A stretch of 64,000 nt of DNA from an uncultured Flavobacteriaceae bacterium (GCA_947497245.1 CANMFO010000001.1:186001-250000); one strand, 5' to 3'. Shown: positions 35,594 to 45,802, counted from the stretch's first letter. Made by a program: numbers and translations. The notes: generated by a model not told the origin, from the letters alone.

Positions 35594-37942
35594 ATGAAAA
35601 TGAAAAAAACCACTTTACTATTTATACTTCTGTTTACGATATTTACTGGATTTTCACAAAGGTCCAAAACAGTAACGATAGGCATACTGGCGGATGAAAA
35701 CCCCATTGAAAATGCTCCTTTGCTTGAAAAGCTACAAAATGAGATTACCGCTGTTGTCGGGCAAGATGCCAAAGTAGTATTTAACGACCCTATTGAAAAT
35801 GGCTTTGATTTGGAAAGGGCAAAAGCAAACTATCTTGCATTGGAATCAAGTGCGGTAGATATTATTCTTGCATTTGGAGTCATTAACAACATCGCGCTCT
35901 ACCAACAAAAGATCTATGCGAAACCAGTTGTCGTCCTTGGTTCTGTAAATAGCGATTTTATAAAACTGCCCGCAGACCAAAAAACTTCTGGAATCAATAA
36001 TATCGCTTATATCATTGCCCCCCTGTCCTATTCAAAAGATTTGGATGCATTCAATTCGATATACGAGTACAAAAAGATAGGGATCCTGGTGGATGACTAT
36101 CTTCCTGAAGCCTTACCCATAAAGGAACTCTTTGATAATTATTTTGCCGATAAGGATGCGACCTACACTATGATCAAACTTCCTAAAAATGGAGATGTTT
36201 CAAGCTTGCCCGGGGATATTGATGCGGTTTATTTGGCAGGGGGGTTCACTTTGTCAAAAGCGGTTCTCAGAACTTTGATTTCTTCCATTAATAAAAATCA
36301 ATTGCCTTCTTTTTCCGCCTATAGAAAACAGGATGTGGAAATGGGTATTCTCGCCACCAACCAACCAGAGTCAAATATCGACCAGTTTTTTAGGCGCCTG
36401 GCTTTGGATGTGGAATCGATTGTAAACGGCACCAATCCTTCGGAATTACCCATGCTGTTGGAATATAAAAACAGGCTTTCCCTCAACTTCAATACGGCTA
36501 AGGAAATCAAATTCCCCCTGCGGTACAGTATGCTGGGTACTGTGGATATTGTCGGAGGTGAAAACAACTTCATTGCCGAAAATGCCTATTCCCTATTGGA
36601 TGTCATGAACGGAGTCATAGGCCGCAATTTGGGATTGGAAGTGGAGCGTAAAAATATCGACTTGAGTTCCCAAGATGTAAAAACAGCAAAAAGCAACTTT
36701 CTACCAGATGTTTCCGCGACAGCAACTGGAGTATATCTCGACCCTCGAGTCGCAGAAATATCTGGAGGTGCGAATCCAGAGTTTTCGACTTCAGGAAATG
36801 TAGGTCTGCAACAACTTATCTATTCTGAAAGTGCTGCAGCCGGTATTACAATTCAAGAAAATGTGCAAAAAGCACAACAAGAGACGTACAATGCGGCTGA
36901 GCTTGATGCTGTTCTTAATGCTTCCGTAGCTTATTTTAATGCATTGGTTTTAAAGACCAATGCCCAAATTCAAGCACAAAACTTAGAGGTTACCAAAAAG
37001 AATCTCGAAATATCGCAACAAAATTTTCAGGCCGGAGCTTCTGGAAAATCCGATGTGCTGCGTTTTCGTAGTCAAATGGCGCAGAATATGCAAACCCTAA
37101 TTGAGGCGGGCAACCAATTGAGTCAAGCCTATTTTACGGTCAACCAATTGATGAACAATCCTATTGATATGGAGATTGATGTGAAGGATGCTGTCATCTC
37201 TGAAGGATTGTTCTCCAATTATAACTACCAAGATTTTTATGACATTTTAGATGACCCGAGACTTAGGCCAAACCTTATCGAATTTTTGATATTGGAAGCA
37301 AAAACCAATGCTCCCGAATTAAAGAATATTGGTTACAACTTGGCCGCAACCCAGCGCAACTATCGACTGAACGCTGCCGGAAGATTCGTGCCTACGATTG
37401 CCCTTCAGGGCCAGTATAATTTGGCACTATCCCAGTCCGGAGCTGGTTCTGTGCCCACTACTGGGATTCCTGTTGCTCCCGATGGCACCTACAATCTAGG
37501 CTTGAACCTATCGCTTCCCATCTTCGGTCAAAACCAAAGAAATATCAATAAGCAAACGGCGAAGATTCAAGAAGACCAACTGAATGTCCAAAAGAGCAAT
37601 ATCGATTTGAATATCGAAACCAATATCAATGCACTCGTTTTGGATTTGACCAATGAGATTGCCAATATTCAAATTTCAAAAATAGCTGAAGAGGCCGCCA
37701 AAGAAAGTCTTGATCTGACCCAAACTTCATACAGTGAGGGTGCAGTTCCTTTAATTCAATTGATTGATGCACAGACCAATTATTTTCAATCACAGCTGGC
37801 AAGTGCTACCGCCAATTATAATTATTTATTGGCATCGATGCAACTGGAGCGCGCTGTTGGTTACTTCTTTCTATTAAATTCAGAAGAGAGCAACCGAGCA
37901 TTTATCCAAAGAGCAAATGAATTCATTTTGAATGAAAATTAA
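35594..37942 (+). CDS. TolC-family outer-membrane efflux protein fused to a substrate-binding-like domain
   Basis: A 782-residue protein. After a signal peptide (to about residue 21) the first 280 residues resemble an ABC substrate-binding fold (TVTIGILADENP, then VDIILAFGVINNIALYQ, KPVVVLGSVNSD, YKKIGILVDDYLP, DAVYLAGGFTLS). The rest is a TolC-type outer-membrane channel (about 325-770) with the duplicated coiled-coil/beta layout (EVERKNIDLSSQDVKTAKSNFLPDVSATA; NIGYNLAATQRNYRLNAAGRFVPTIAL). TolC channels are usually 430-500 residues, so the N-terminal part is an addition. Codon use is clearly AT-richer than in the flanks. First gene of a four-gene operon; it overlaps the adaptor frame. Confidence 0.88.
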   Translation: MKMKKTTLLFILLFTIFTGFSQRSKTVTIGILADENPIENAPLLEKLQNEITAVVGQDAKVVFNDPIENGFDLERAKANYLALESSAVDIILAFGVINNIALYQQKIYAKPVVVLGSVNSDFIKLPADQKTSGINNIAYIIAPLSYSKDLDAFNSIYEYKKIGILVDDYLPEALPIKELFDNYFADKDATYTMIKLPKNGDVSSLPGDIDAVYLAGGFTLSKAVLRTLISSINKNQLPSFSAYRKQDVEMGILATNQPESNIDQFFRRLALDVESIVNGTNPSELPMLLEYKNRLSLNFNTAKEIKFPLRYSMLGTVDIVGGENNFIAENAYSLLDVMNGVIGRNLGLEVERKNIDLSSQDVKTAKSNFLPDVSATATGVYLDPRVAEISGGANPEFSTSGNVGLQQLIYSESAAAGITIQENVQKAQQETYNAAELDAVLNASVAYFNALVLKTNAQIQAQNLEVTKKNLEISQQNFQAGASGKSDVLRFRSQMAQNMQTLIEAGNQLSQAYFTVNQLMNNPIDMEIDVKDAVISEGLFSNYNYQDFYDILDDPRLRPNLIEFLILEAKTNAPELKNIGYNLAATQRNYRLNAAGRFVPTIALQGQYNLALSQSGAGSVPTTGIPVAPDGTYNLGLNLSLPIFGQNQRNINKQTAKIQEDQLNVQKSNIDLNIETNINALVLDLTNEIANIQISKIAEEAAKESLDLTQTSYSEGAVPLIQLIDAQTNYFQSQLASATANYNYLLASMQLERAVGYFFLLNSEESNRAFIQRANEFILNEN

Positions 37943-37958
37943 AAAATCAACCCTAATT

Positions 37959-39044
37959 ATGAAATATTTCAGTCATCTAATTTTACCCCTTTTGACCGTT
38001 TTGGCATTTAATTCCTGTAAGGAGGAAGTTAAAGCAAAAGAAGTGTTGCGCCCAGTAAAGTACCAAGTGGTCGGTACATCGGACGCTCAAAAAATTCGCT
38101 CCTTCAGTGGAGTTGCCAGAGCTGGTGACGAGATTGAATTGAGTTTTAGAAGTAATGGTATTATTACGGAATTGAATGTGAAGGTAGGTCAAAAAGTGAA
38201 GAAGGGAGACCTTTTAGCCAAGCTAGATAATGTTCAGGCAAATTTAGCCTACGAACAATCGGTTTCTGCCTTGAATAGTGCCAATTCGGCCATGAAAACT
38301 GCTAAATCGGCAATGGACCGTGTGAAATCGCTCTATGAAAGTGGAAGTCAATCCCTGAGTGATTATGAAGCTGCCAAAAACAGCTATCAAAGTGCTTTGG
38401 ACCAATATGAATCTGCCAAGCGAAACAAAAGCATTCAACAGTCGCAAATTAGTTATGGCTATATCAAGGCACCAAAAGATGGTACTATTGCCAGCCGGCC
38501 GGGTACCCTTAATGCCAATGTAAGTGCGGGACAGGCAATTGCCGTGCTGAACGCCGGGGAGCAGATCAATATAATGGTAGGCCTTCCCGAGAATGTCATC
38601 AACAAGGTACAATCAGGAATGGAAGTGGATATTTCGCTTTCATCTTTGGACGAAAACTTTAAAGGAAGTGTTTTGGAAGTGTCCCCTGTGGTGGATGCCA
38701 ATTCATCTACCTATCCGATAAAAATAGATATTGTTACGCCGACCACCGCGGTCAAGCCAGGTATGGCGGCCAATGTCACTTTTAATTTTAGCTCAGATGA
38801 AGAACCTGATGATGATACATTGGTGGTTCCGGTAAAAGCGGTCGGGGAAGATGGAAACGGCAATTTTGTTTTCATTATAGAATCTGAAGATGACAAAATC
38901 GGAACTGCAAAAAAACAGACCATCGAAGTTGGAGAACTCACCAGCGATGGCTTCAAAATTAAGAGTGGTCTAAATGGAGGGGAAAAGATTGCGACCGCTG
39001 GCTTGCAAACACTTCTGGACGGACAAAAAGTAAGATTGCAATAA
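37959..39044 (+). CDS. RND efflux periplasmic adaptor (membrane fusion lipoprotein)
   Basis: A lipoprotein of 361 residues from the ATG at 37959 (lipobox AFNSC); an earlier ATG at 37932, overlapping the previous stop, would add nine residues before the signal peptide. Landmarks: lipoyl half GIITELNVKVGQKVKKGDLLAKLD, a helical hairpin (about 85-150), the second lipoyl half YIKAPKDGTIASR, then beta-barrel and membrane-proximal domains. It bridges the RND pump and the TolC-like channel in the periplasm. Composition matches the rest of this AT-rich operon. Confidence 0.92.
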   Translation: MKYFSHLILPLLTVLAFNSCKEEVKAKEVLRPVKYQVVGTSDAQKIRSFSGVARAGDEIELSFRSNGIITELNVKVGQKVKKGDLLAKLDNVQANLAYEQSVSALNSANSAMKTAKSAMDRVKSLYESGSQSLSDYEAAKNSYQSALDQYESAKRNKSIQQSQISYGYIKAPKDGTIASRPGTLNANVSAGQAIAVLNAGEQINIMVGLPENVINKVQSGMEVDISLSSLDENFKGSVLEVSPVVDANSSTYPIKIDIVTPTTAVKPGMAANVTFNFSSDEEPDDDTLVVPVKAVGEDGNGNFVFIIESEDDKIGTAKKQTIEVGELTSDGFKIKSGLNGGEKIATAGLQTLLDGQKVRLQ

Positions 39045-39068
39045 CCAAACTTTAAAGGCACCAAAATT

Positions 39069-42000
39069 ATGAATCTTACGCAGTTTTCAATAAATAACAA
39101 TCGTGTTGTTTTAAGTATCCTCGGGGTAGTTATGCTCATGGGATTGGTCGGTTATCAAAGTCTTTCCCGTGACAGCATGCCGCCATATACCATCCGGGTA
39201 GCTTCTATAGTATCATCTTTTCCTGGCGCTAGTCCCGAGCGAGTTGAGGAATTGGTGACGGACAAAATAGAGAAAGTTGCCCAAGAATTGCCCGAGCTTA
39301 AAAAAGTAACAAGTACATCTCGAACGGGGCTTTCTGTTGTTAATGTAGAATTGGTGATGCAAGTAGAGCCTCAAAAGTTACAACCTGTATGGGATAGGCT
39401 TCGAAGAAAATTAAGCAGTATCCAAGGTTTGCCCAATGACGTACAACCTCAATTGAAAGATGATGGTATTGGGGAGGTTTTCGGAATTGCCGTAGGCCTA
39501 ACCAGTGATGGATATTCATTCGCCGATATGAAAACCATTGCCGATGACATGCGCGATGATTTGATTAAATTACCGGATGCTGCAAAGGTTGAAATCAACG
39601 GAGACCAGGAGGAACGTGTATTTGTAGAGTTTGATAATACAAAACTAAAAGGCTATGGGCTTACATCCAATCGTTTACAAAGCCTGATAAGCAATACAAA
39701 TATTTTAAGTTCTGGTGGGCAAATCAATGTTGAGGACGAACGGATTATTTTAGAGCCTACCGGTAATTTTGACGATGTTTCCGATATCGAAGAGATGTTG
39801 ATTCCCGTTGGGGAAGGTGGTCAAGTTGTTCCATTGAAAGACATCACAAACATTAGAAAGGGGTACATCAATCCACCCACTCAAATTGTAAGTATCAATG
39901 GTACGGATGCATTGTCGTTGCATGTTTCCTTAAAAAAAGGCGCAAACATTATCAAATTGGGTGAAGAACTTGATGTCGTACTTAACGAATGGAGGAATAA
40001 ACTTCCCGTTGGTTTAGAAGTAAACAGACTGGCCTCTATAGACACTTATATTGATGTAAAAATCAGCGATTTTATTGGAAACCTATTGCAATCCATTGGT
40101 ATTGTTTTGGCGGTCATGCTCATCTTCCTTGGCTTCAGAACAGGTTTGGTTATTGCCAGTTTGATTCCTATTGTGACCATTACCACCCTATTTATAATGG
40201 GTCTGATCGATGTGGGACTAAATCAAATCACACTAGCCGCTTTGATTATGGCCTTAGGTATGATGGTCGATAATGGCATTGTGGTGGCGGAGTCCGTCAT
40301 GGTGAAACTGGAGAATGGCGCAGATGTCAAGAAAGCGGCCATAGATTCCTGTTCCGAACTCTTTACTCCCCTATTAATTTCTACTTTGACAACTTCGGCC
40401 GCATTCCTGTCTTTTTATATGGCAGAATCTGTAATGGGTGATATTATGGGGCCAATTTTCGTAGTTATTACCATAGCCTTATTGTCCTCATGGATTATCG
40501 CCTTGAGCATTATTACGCTATTTTGCGTTTTCTTCCTGAAAGTAAAGAAACAAGAAGGTGGAAAAGTAAGTTTCCTTGACCGAATGATCAATGTATTAAA
40601 ATCTAAATACAAAGATTTGATTCTTGTCGCTTTGTCATGGAAACGTACGGTACTTGTTGCCATAGTAGGAATGTTCGTTTTAGCCATTTTAGGTTTTGGT
40701 TTGTTGGCTTTTGTTTTCTTTCCGGACAGTGATAGAAATATGATAACGGCGGATATTAATCTTCCGGAAGGCACCAAAATTGAACGTACCCAAGAAATGG
40801 TTGCCGCGATAGAGGCCTTTATGAAAAATGAGCTTCAGGTTTCCGAAAATACTTCTGAAGGAATTGTCGACTGGTCGGCCTACATTGGGGAAGGACCGTC
40901 AGCTTACGATTTGGGTTATAATCCTGACGAAGCGAATTCCAACTATGCACATATCTTGATCAACACCTCTAATTTTTTGGTCAACAATGAAATGGTCAGA
41001 AAGTTGGACTCTTTTAGTTTTACATCCTTTCCCAACGCCGATATCAAAGTGGGGCTTTTAGGCTCTGGCGGCGGCGGAACGCCAATAGAAATAAAGGTTT
41101 CAGGAGATGATCCAGATAAACTGGCCGAAATCTCGGAAACCATAAAAACAAAGCTGTTCAGCATTTCGGGAACCAAGAATATCAAAGATGATTGGGGACC
41201 AAAGGGAAAGAAATTTATCATTGATATCGACCAAAACAAGGCGCAGCTCGCAGGAGTGACCAATCAAGATATTGCGACTTCTTTGCAAACCGTTCTTGAC
41301 GGCTTTAGAACTGGGGAGTATCGCGAGAATGACAAGTCAATTCCCATCGTAATGCTTAGCGACCAAAACCAACAGCAGTCTCTGGCATCTTTGGAAACCC
41401 TAAATATCTATGCGCAGAATTCTGGCAAGAGTGTCCCGTTATTACAGGTTGCTTCCTTAATTCCGCAATGGCAGTATACCCGGATTAAGCGCTTGAATTT
41501 GACCCGGACGGTGAATGTCTCGAGTGAGTTAAATGCAAGCGGAAACGCATCCGCAATTACAGCAGAAATAAGCCCATGGTTAGAGGAAAGGGCCGCTTCG
41601 TGGGGTCAGGGTTACAGTTATGAGTTGGGCGGAGATGCTGAGAGTACTGCGGAAAATATGGGTGCAGTGGCTGGTTATCTACCACTTTCCGCTTTCATTA
41701 TTGTGATGTTGTTGATCATTCAATTTAACTCCTTTCGTAAAACGGTAATGATCATATGCACGATTCCTTTAGGAGTTATTGGTATGGTATTGGGACTTTT
41801 GATTTTCAACGTCCCCTTTGGGTTTATGGCATTTTTGGGAGTTATTTCCCTTGCGGGGATCGTGATCAACAATGCTATCGTGCTGGTCGATAGGATAGAA
41901 ATTGAGGAAAGCGAGATTAAACGCAAACCGCAGGATGCCATAATAGCAGCCTGTTTGCAACGTTTTCGCCCTATATTGTTGGCGACCTTTACCACGGTAT

Positions 42001-42179
42001 TGGGCTTAATTCCATTGTATTTGGGTGGAGGCGAAATGTGGGAGCCTATGGCCGTGACAATTATGGTTGGTTTGTTATTTGGTACTGTAATTACCTTACT
42101 GTTTATTCCTGCCTTTTATAGTGTATTGTACAAGGTGGACTACAAGGGATATCAGTTTAATAAAACTTTATTGGATTAA
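39069..42179 (+). CDS. RND-family efflux pump, inner-membrane permease
   Basis: A 1036-residue pump with the duplicated RND layout: one helix, a large periplasmic domain, then a bundle of helices, repeated. The proton-relay helix reads ALGMMVDNGIVVAE with Asp401; multidrug pumps of the AcrB type have two adjacent Asp here, while this one has Asp-Asn, more like other RND groups. The second half shows LAGIVINNAIVLVDRIE. It exports an unknown compound using the proton gradient. Gaps to the adaptor (24 bases) and the K+ channel (3 bases) indicate one transcript. Confidence 0.93.
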   Translation: MNLTQFSINNNRVVLSILGVVMLMGLVGYQSLSRDSMPPYTIRVASIVSSFPGASPERVEELVTDKIEKVAQELPELKKVTSTSRTGLSVVNVELVMQVEPQKLQPVWDRLRRKLSSIQGLPNDVQPQLKDDGIGEVFGIAVGLTSDGYSFADMKTIADDMRDDLIKLPDAAKVEINGDQEERVFVEFDNTKLKGYGLTSNRLQSLISNTNILSSGGQINVEDERIILEPTGNFDDVSDIEEMLIPVGEGGQVVPLKDITNIRKGYINPPTQIVSINGTDALSLHVSLKKGANIIKLGEELDVVLNEWRNKLPVGLEVNRLASIDTYIDVKISDFIGNLLQSIGIVLAVMLIFLGFRTGLVIASLIPIVTITTLFIMGLIDVGLNQITLAALIMALGMMVDNGIVVAESVMVKLENGADVKKAAIDSCSELFTPLLISTLTTSAAFLSFYMAESVMGDIMGPIFVVITIALLSSWIIALSIITLFCVFFLKVKKQEGGKVSFLDRMINVLKSKYKDLILVALSWKRTVLVAIVGMFVLAILGFGLLAFVFFPDSDRNMITADINLPEGTKIERTQEMVAAIEAFMKNELQVSENTSEGIVDWSAYIGEGPSAYDLGYNPDEANSNYAHILINTSNFLVNNEMVRKLDSFSFTSFPNADIKVGLLGSGGGGTPIEIKVSGDDPDKLAEISETIKTKLFSISGTKNIKDDWGPKGKKFIIDIDQNKAQLAGVTNQDIATSLQTVLDGFRTGEYRENDKSIPIVMLSDQNQQQSLASLETLNIYAQNSGKSVPLLQVASLIPQWQYTRIKRLNLTRTVNVSSELNASGNASAITAEISPWLEERAASWGQGYSYELGGDAESTAENMGAVAGYLPLSAFIIVMLLIIQFNSFRKTVMIICTIPLGVIGMVLGLLIFNVPFGFMAFLGVISLAGIVINNAIVLVDRIEIEESEIKRKPQDAIIAACLQRFRPILLATFTTVLGLIPLYLGGGEMWEPMAVTIMVGLLFGTVITLLFIPAFYSVLYKVDYKGYQFNKTLLD

Positions 42180-42182
42180 GAG

Positions 42183-42878
42183 ATGTTCAAAAAGCTGTAC
42201 TCATATCGTTTTGAATTTTTCTTTATCACGCAGATTGGAATATTGTTTGGCTCCTTGTTCATTCGAGGAGATGTCTTTGAAGAAAGTGTTGGACCCATTT
42301 TGTTTTTACTTAATCTAATAGCCGGTGTCATATTGATTTCGAAGCGAAAGGAATTTTTCTGGTTTTTCCTTATTTTATTGGTTGCCAGCGGCGCTATTTT
42401 CGGTTTTGCCCAAACAAAGGGCGAACTGCCGCTATTGACAAGTTATATCCAATTCGGAATTTACTTCGCTTTTTATTTGGTGGTCACCTACGAAATCATC
42501 AAACAGGTTTGGTATTCCGTCATGGTAGATAAAAAGGTTATCTACGGTATGGTAAGTGGTTTTGTATCTCTGGGGCTCATTGGGTTTTTCATTTGTATGA
42601 GTATTGAACTGACCGATCCAGGAGCTTTCCAAGGTGGTCTTTTACATATGCAGGGCACACACCCAAATGCCCTTACTGAGCAGCTTATGTATTTCAGTTT
42701 CATTACAATGATGACCATTGGTTATGGTGATATTTTACCGGTTACGGCACTTGCCCAGAAAGCTTCTATTTTAATCGGCTTGATCGGTCAGTTTTATCTA
42801 GTTGTGATTACTGCTGTGGTAGTAGGCAAGTTTATCAATCAAAAAAAGGCAGGACAAGATACAGGCCAAAAAACCTAA
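42183..42878 (+). CDS. Potassium channel family protein, last gene of the RND operon
   Basis: A 231-residue membrane protein with a K+ selectivity filter TIGYGD (178-183) between the last two helices, and several N-terminal helices. It starts 3 bases after the RND pump stop and shares the operon's AT-rich composition, so it moves and is expressed with it. It is paralogous over its whole length to the divergent channel at 34675. Co-expression with a proton-driven pump suggests a role in balancing charge or membrane potential, but this is inference. Confidence 0.88.
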   Translation: MFKKLYSYRFEFFFITQIGILFGSLFIRGDVFEESVGPILFLLNLIAGVILISKRKEFFWFFLILLVASGAIFGFAQTKGELPLLTSYIQFGIYFAFYLVVTYEIIKQVWYSVMVDKKVIYGMVSGFVSLGLIGFFICMSIELTDPGAFQGGLLHMQGTHPNALTEQLMYFSFITMMTIGYGDILPVTALAQKASILIGLIGQFYLVVITAVVVGKFINQKKAGQDTGQKT

Positions 42879-43438
42879 AAAGCCTTGTTCACCTCAAGGT
42901 ACATTCTGTTTTGGCCATCTTTTCCACTACCGATATCCAATCGTATTCAGGTGTCCTGATTCTTTCAACGCCTTAAATCATATGCCGGCACCCTAGCTGG
43001 GTTTACCCGAGTTAAATTTCAAAAAGACCGGAGCATCTTCCGCTACACTTCCGACTGGTCCGAAGGCAGCCAAGTTTTTGGAAATGGAACATTTGCTTTC
43101 CCTATGGCGAAATATGTTGGCCATAAGGGTTTGAAAACACATATTTGTTAGGGGAAGACGGCTCGGGGATCCTAGCCTGCCCAACACCTCCGCTCTCGCA
43201 AAAGTAGTGGTACAAGTGCTCCCATACCCCGGACCACTTCTTTTCTAAGACTCCTTTTTCCAAATTCGCTATCGATAAACTTTGGCTTGTCGTTGTTTTT
43301 ACTGTACGTAAAGGAAAGGTTCAGGGCGATGATATCCACATCGTTCAATACGTTGGTACTGAACAACAGTGGACCGTACCCAAATTGATGATGCCATTTC
43401 AGTTCGATTCTGCAATGGAATATCCCGTAACGTTCCCG
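42879..43438. other. 560-bp region with possible decayed coding sequence
   Basis: No intact gene is convincing. On the minus strand, reading from about 43415 to 43172, one frame runs ELKWHHQFGYGPLLF and then IIALNLSFTYSK before basic residues and a stop. This alternation of hydrophobic residues and end pattern resemble the C-terminal strands of an outer-membrane beta-barrel protein, with no start or upstream part, since the permease gene begins there. A second short frame at 42993-43187 shows nothing I recognise. The region may be the scar of a deleted gene beside the AT-rich operon. Confidence 0.35.
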
Positions 43439-45802
43439 TTATTCATTCCTTAGGCCATCCACGGGGTTTTTATTGGCCGCGTTAAGGGCTTGTGAACCTA
43501 CGGTAGCAAAAGCTATAAAAAATGCAATTAGACCTGCTGACAGAAAATACCAGAATCGCAAGGGAATCCTATAGGCAAAACCGGACAACCAGTTGTCGGT
43601 CAACAAATATGCGATTGGTACCGCTACGATAATTGCGGCCAAAACGAGTTTTGTAAATTCTGACGTGAGCATTAGGGTAACCTGCGTAACGCTTTGCCCC
43701 AATACTTTCCGAATGCTTATTTCCTTCCTGCGCCTTTCAGCGGTGAAAGCGGCAAGCCCGAATAAGCCCAAACTAGAAATCAATATGGCAAGGCCCGCAA
43801 AATATTTGGACAATGTGGATACTTTTTGTTCGGAGGTATGGAGTGCCGCATATTCCTGGTCCAGAAATTGGTAATCCAATGGGAACCCCGGATTGTATGC
43901 TTCGTAAAAGCGCTGAAGTGCTGCCAAGGTCTCCTGTTCCTTTCCAGATTCGATCCTGATCATGATCCTTTTTACCCAGTTGGGGCCAAATGCCAATACC
44001 ATAGGTTCCACAGCTTCGTGCAAAGATTTAAAATGAAAATCCTTCACGATCCCAATTATAGTTTTCTCTTGGCCAAAAAAATCCACTCTTTTTCCAATGG
44101 GATCTTTCAGTCCCATTGCGCTTAGGGCCGTTTCGTTCAGTATGACCCCATCGTTATCGGACACGTACTCCGGCGAAAAACTGCGCCCCATGGAGATTTC
44201 CATGCCAAGTGTTTCAATGAAATCGTGGTTTACACTTGCAATTTGGAACTGCGTATTGTCCTCCAGATCCTTCCCTTCCCATCCCATTCCGGCTGAGAAA
44301 CTATGCCCGATCATGTCATGTGAAGTACTCGATGCATTGGCCACTCCGGGTATCTTCTTGATTTCCGATAGAAAGATTTCCTCCCCGCCTTTTACCTTTC
44401 CCTCAATGCCAAAGTGGACTATATTGTCGGCCTTGTAACCCAGATTTTTCGCCTGTACAAATTCAATCTGTTTGTATACCACCAGTACGGAGACCATCAA
44501 AACAACGGAAAGAGCGAACTGGAGCACTACCAATCCCTTTCTGACCCAAAATTCCCCGACGGAACTTTCCAATTTGCCTTTAAGGCTGGTCACCGCCTTG
44601 AACCCGGATAGGTACAGAGCAGGATAACTGCCCGCGAGAAGGCCCGAGAACAGGGTAATTCCAAGGCAGACCAAAATAAGGTTCCAGTCAAGGTCCAAAA
44701 CAAGCTTTTTCCCCACAATTCCGTTGAACTGCGGAAGAAAAACCAAGACCAGGACAAATGCCGATGCCAGGGCGATCGAGGCCATGACTATTGATTCGCC
44801 AAGATACTGGAATATCAAGGCTTTTCGTCCGGCCCCAACAGCTTTTTTTATTCCGATTTCCTTGAGCCTCCTAGAGGCCTTGGCCGTAGAAAGGTTCATG
44901 AAGTTAATGCAGGCGATTATTAAAATGATCAGGGCTATAATGGAGAACATCCGTACATATTCTATGCGCCCTCCGGCTTGTTTCCCATTTTCATAATTCC
45001 CATAAAGATAATGATCGGAATAGGGTACAACAGTAAGGGTGCGGGTGGTGTTTTCCTGTCTGACCCCGATCATACCTGAGATCTTGTTTTTGAACTGTTC
45101 AATAGCGGTACCTTCCTTGAGGACCATGAATACTTCGGGTCCCATACTTCCCCAATTTTCGACCCAATTGAACTCGGGCATATCCGAGAGCATGTCAAAG
45201 GCTATTACAAAATCGAACTGGGCCGTCGAGTTTGAAGGGGTGTCCTTAAATACACCCGACACCCGTAAAGGTTGTTCATGCTCCAATTCCACTACCTGTC
45301 CCATGCTACTTTCCACCGAGCCGAACAAGCTCAGCGCCACTGATTCGGAAATCGCGATGGAGCGTTTATCGGCCACCACTTGATTCTTGTTCCCGGAAAT
45401 GAGATCATACGAAAAGATGTTGAAAAAATCTTTTCCCACATACTGCCCAAGCGCCTTGATATCCGTATCATCTGTGGATAGATTTTGCTTTCCGAACCAT
45501 TCTGGAGGGGCTACTTCCGTCGCGAAGACCACCTCGGGCATTTCTTCTACCAATGCTTTTGCCACAGGTCCGGAGGTTTCTTTCCAGGTTTTGATGTCCT
45601 CATTGTACTTGACATGCTCCAAGACCCGATAAAGCTGATGGTCATTCGCATGGAATTTGTTTACGTTCAGTTCATCATGCACCCATAGGTAAATAAACAG
45701 CAAGCACGCCAAGGCGGAGGAAAGGCCAACAACATTGATAACAAATGAACCTTTATGTTTTTTTATGTTCCGAAGGAAGAGCAGAAAATGATGTCGTAAC
45801 AT
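43439..45802 (-). CDS. FtsX-type ABC transporter permease (MacB-like), orphan
   Basis: A 787-residue membrane protein with the two-module layout seen in Bacteroidota: N-terminal helix (about 20-40) and DELNVNKFH, a periplasmic MacB-PCD domain, an FtsX helix group (about 285-430), a second helix (VVLQFALSVVLMVSVL), a second periplasmic domain and a last FtsX group (LAILISSLGLFGLAAF to the end). RRKEISIRKVLGQSV is the conserved coupling segment. These permeases work with a separate MacB-type ATPase for lipoprotein release or efflux; none is adjacent, so the ATPase must be elsewhere. Such orphans are frequent in the phylum. Confidence 0.9.
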   Translation of the reverse strand: MLRHHFLLFLRNIKKHKGSFVINVVGLSSALACLLFIYLWVHDELNVNKFHANDHQLYRVLEHVKYNEDIKTWKETSGPVAKALVEEMPEVVFATEVAPPEWFGKQNLSTDDTDIKALGQYVGKDFFNIFSYDLISGNKNQVVADKRSIAISESVALSLFGSVESSMGQVVELEHEQPLRVSGVFKDTPSNSTAQFDFVIAFDMLSDMPEFNWVENWGSMGPEVFMVLKEGTAIEQFKNKISGMIGVRQENTTRTLTVVPYSDHYLYGNYENGKQAGGRIEYVRMFSIIALIILIIACINFMNLSTAKASRRLKEIGIKKAVGAGRKALIFQYLGESIVMASIALASAFVLVLVFLPQFNGIVGKKLVLDLDWNLILVCLGITLFSGLLAGSYPALYLSGFKAVTSLKGKLESSVGEFWVRKGLVVLQFALSVVLMVSVLVVYKQIEFVQAKNLGYKADNIVHFGIEGKVKGGEEIFLSEIKKIPGVANASSTSHDMIGHSFSAGMGWEGKDLEDNTQFQIASVNHDFIETLGMEISMGRSFSPEYVSDNDGVILNETALSAMGLKDPIGKRVDFFGQEKTIIGIVKDFHFKSLHEAVEPMVLAFGPNWVKRIMIRIESGKEQETLAALQRFYEAYNPGFPLDYQFLDQEYAALHTSEQKVSTLSKYFAGLAILISSLGLFGLAAFTAERRRKEISIRKVLGQSVTQVTLMLTSEFTKLVLAAIIVAVPIAYLLTDNWLSGFAYRIPLRFWYFLSAGLIAFFIAFATVGSQALNAANKNPVDGLRNE

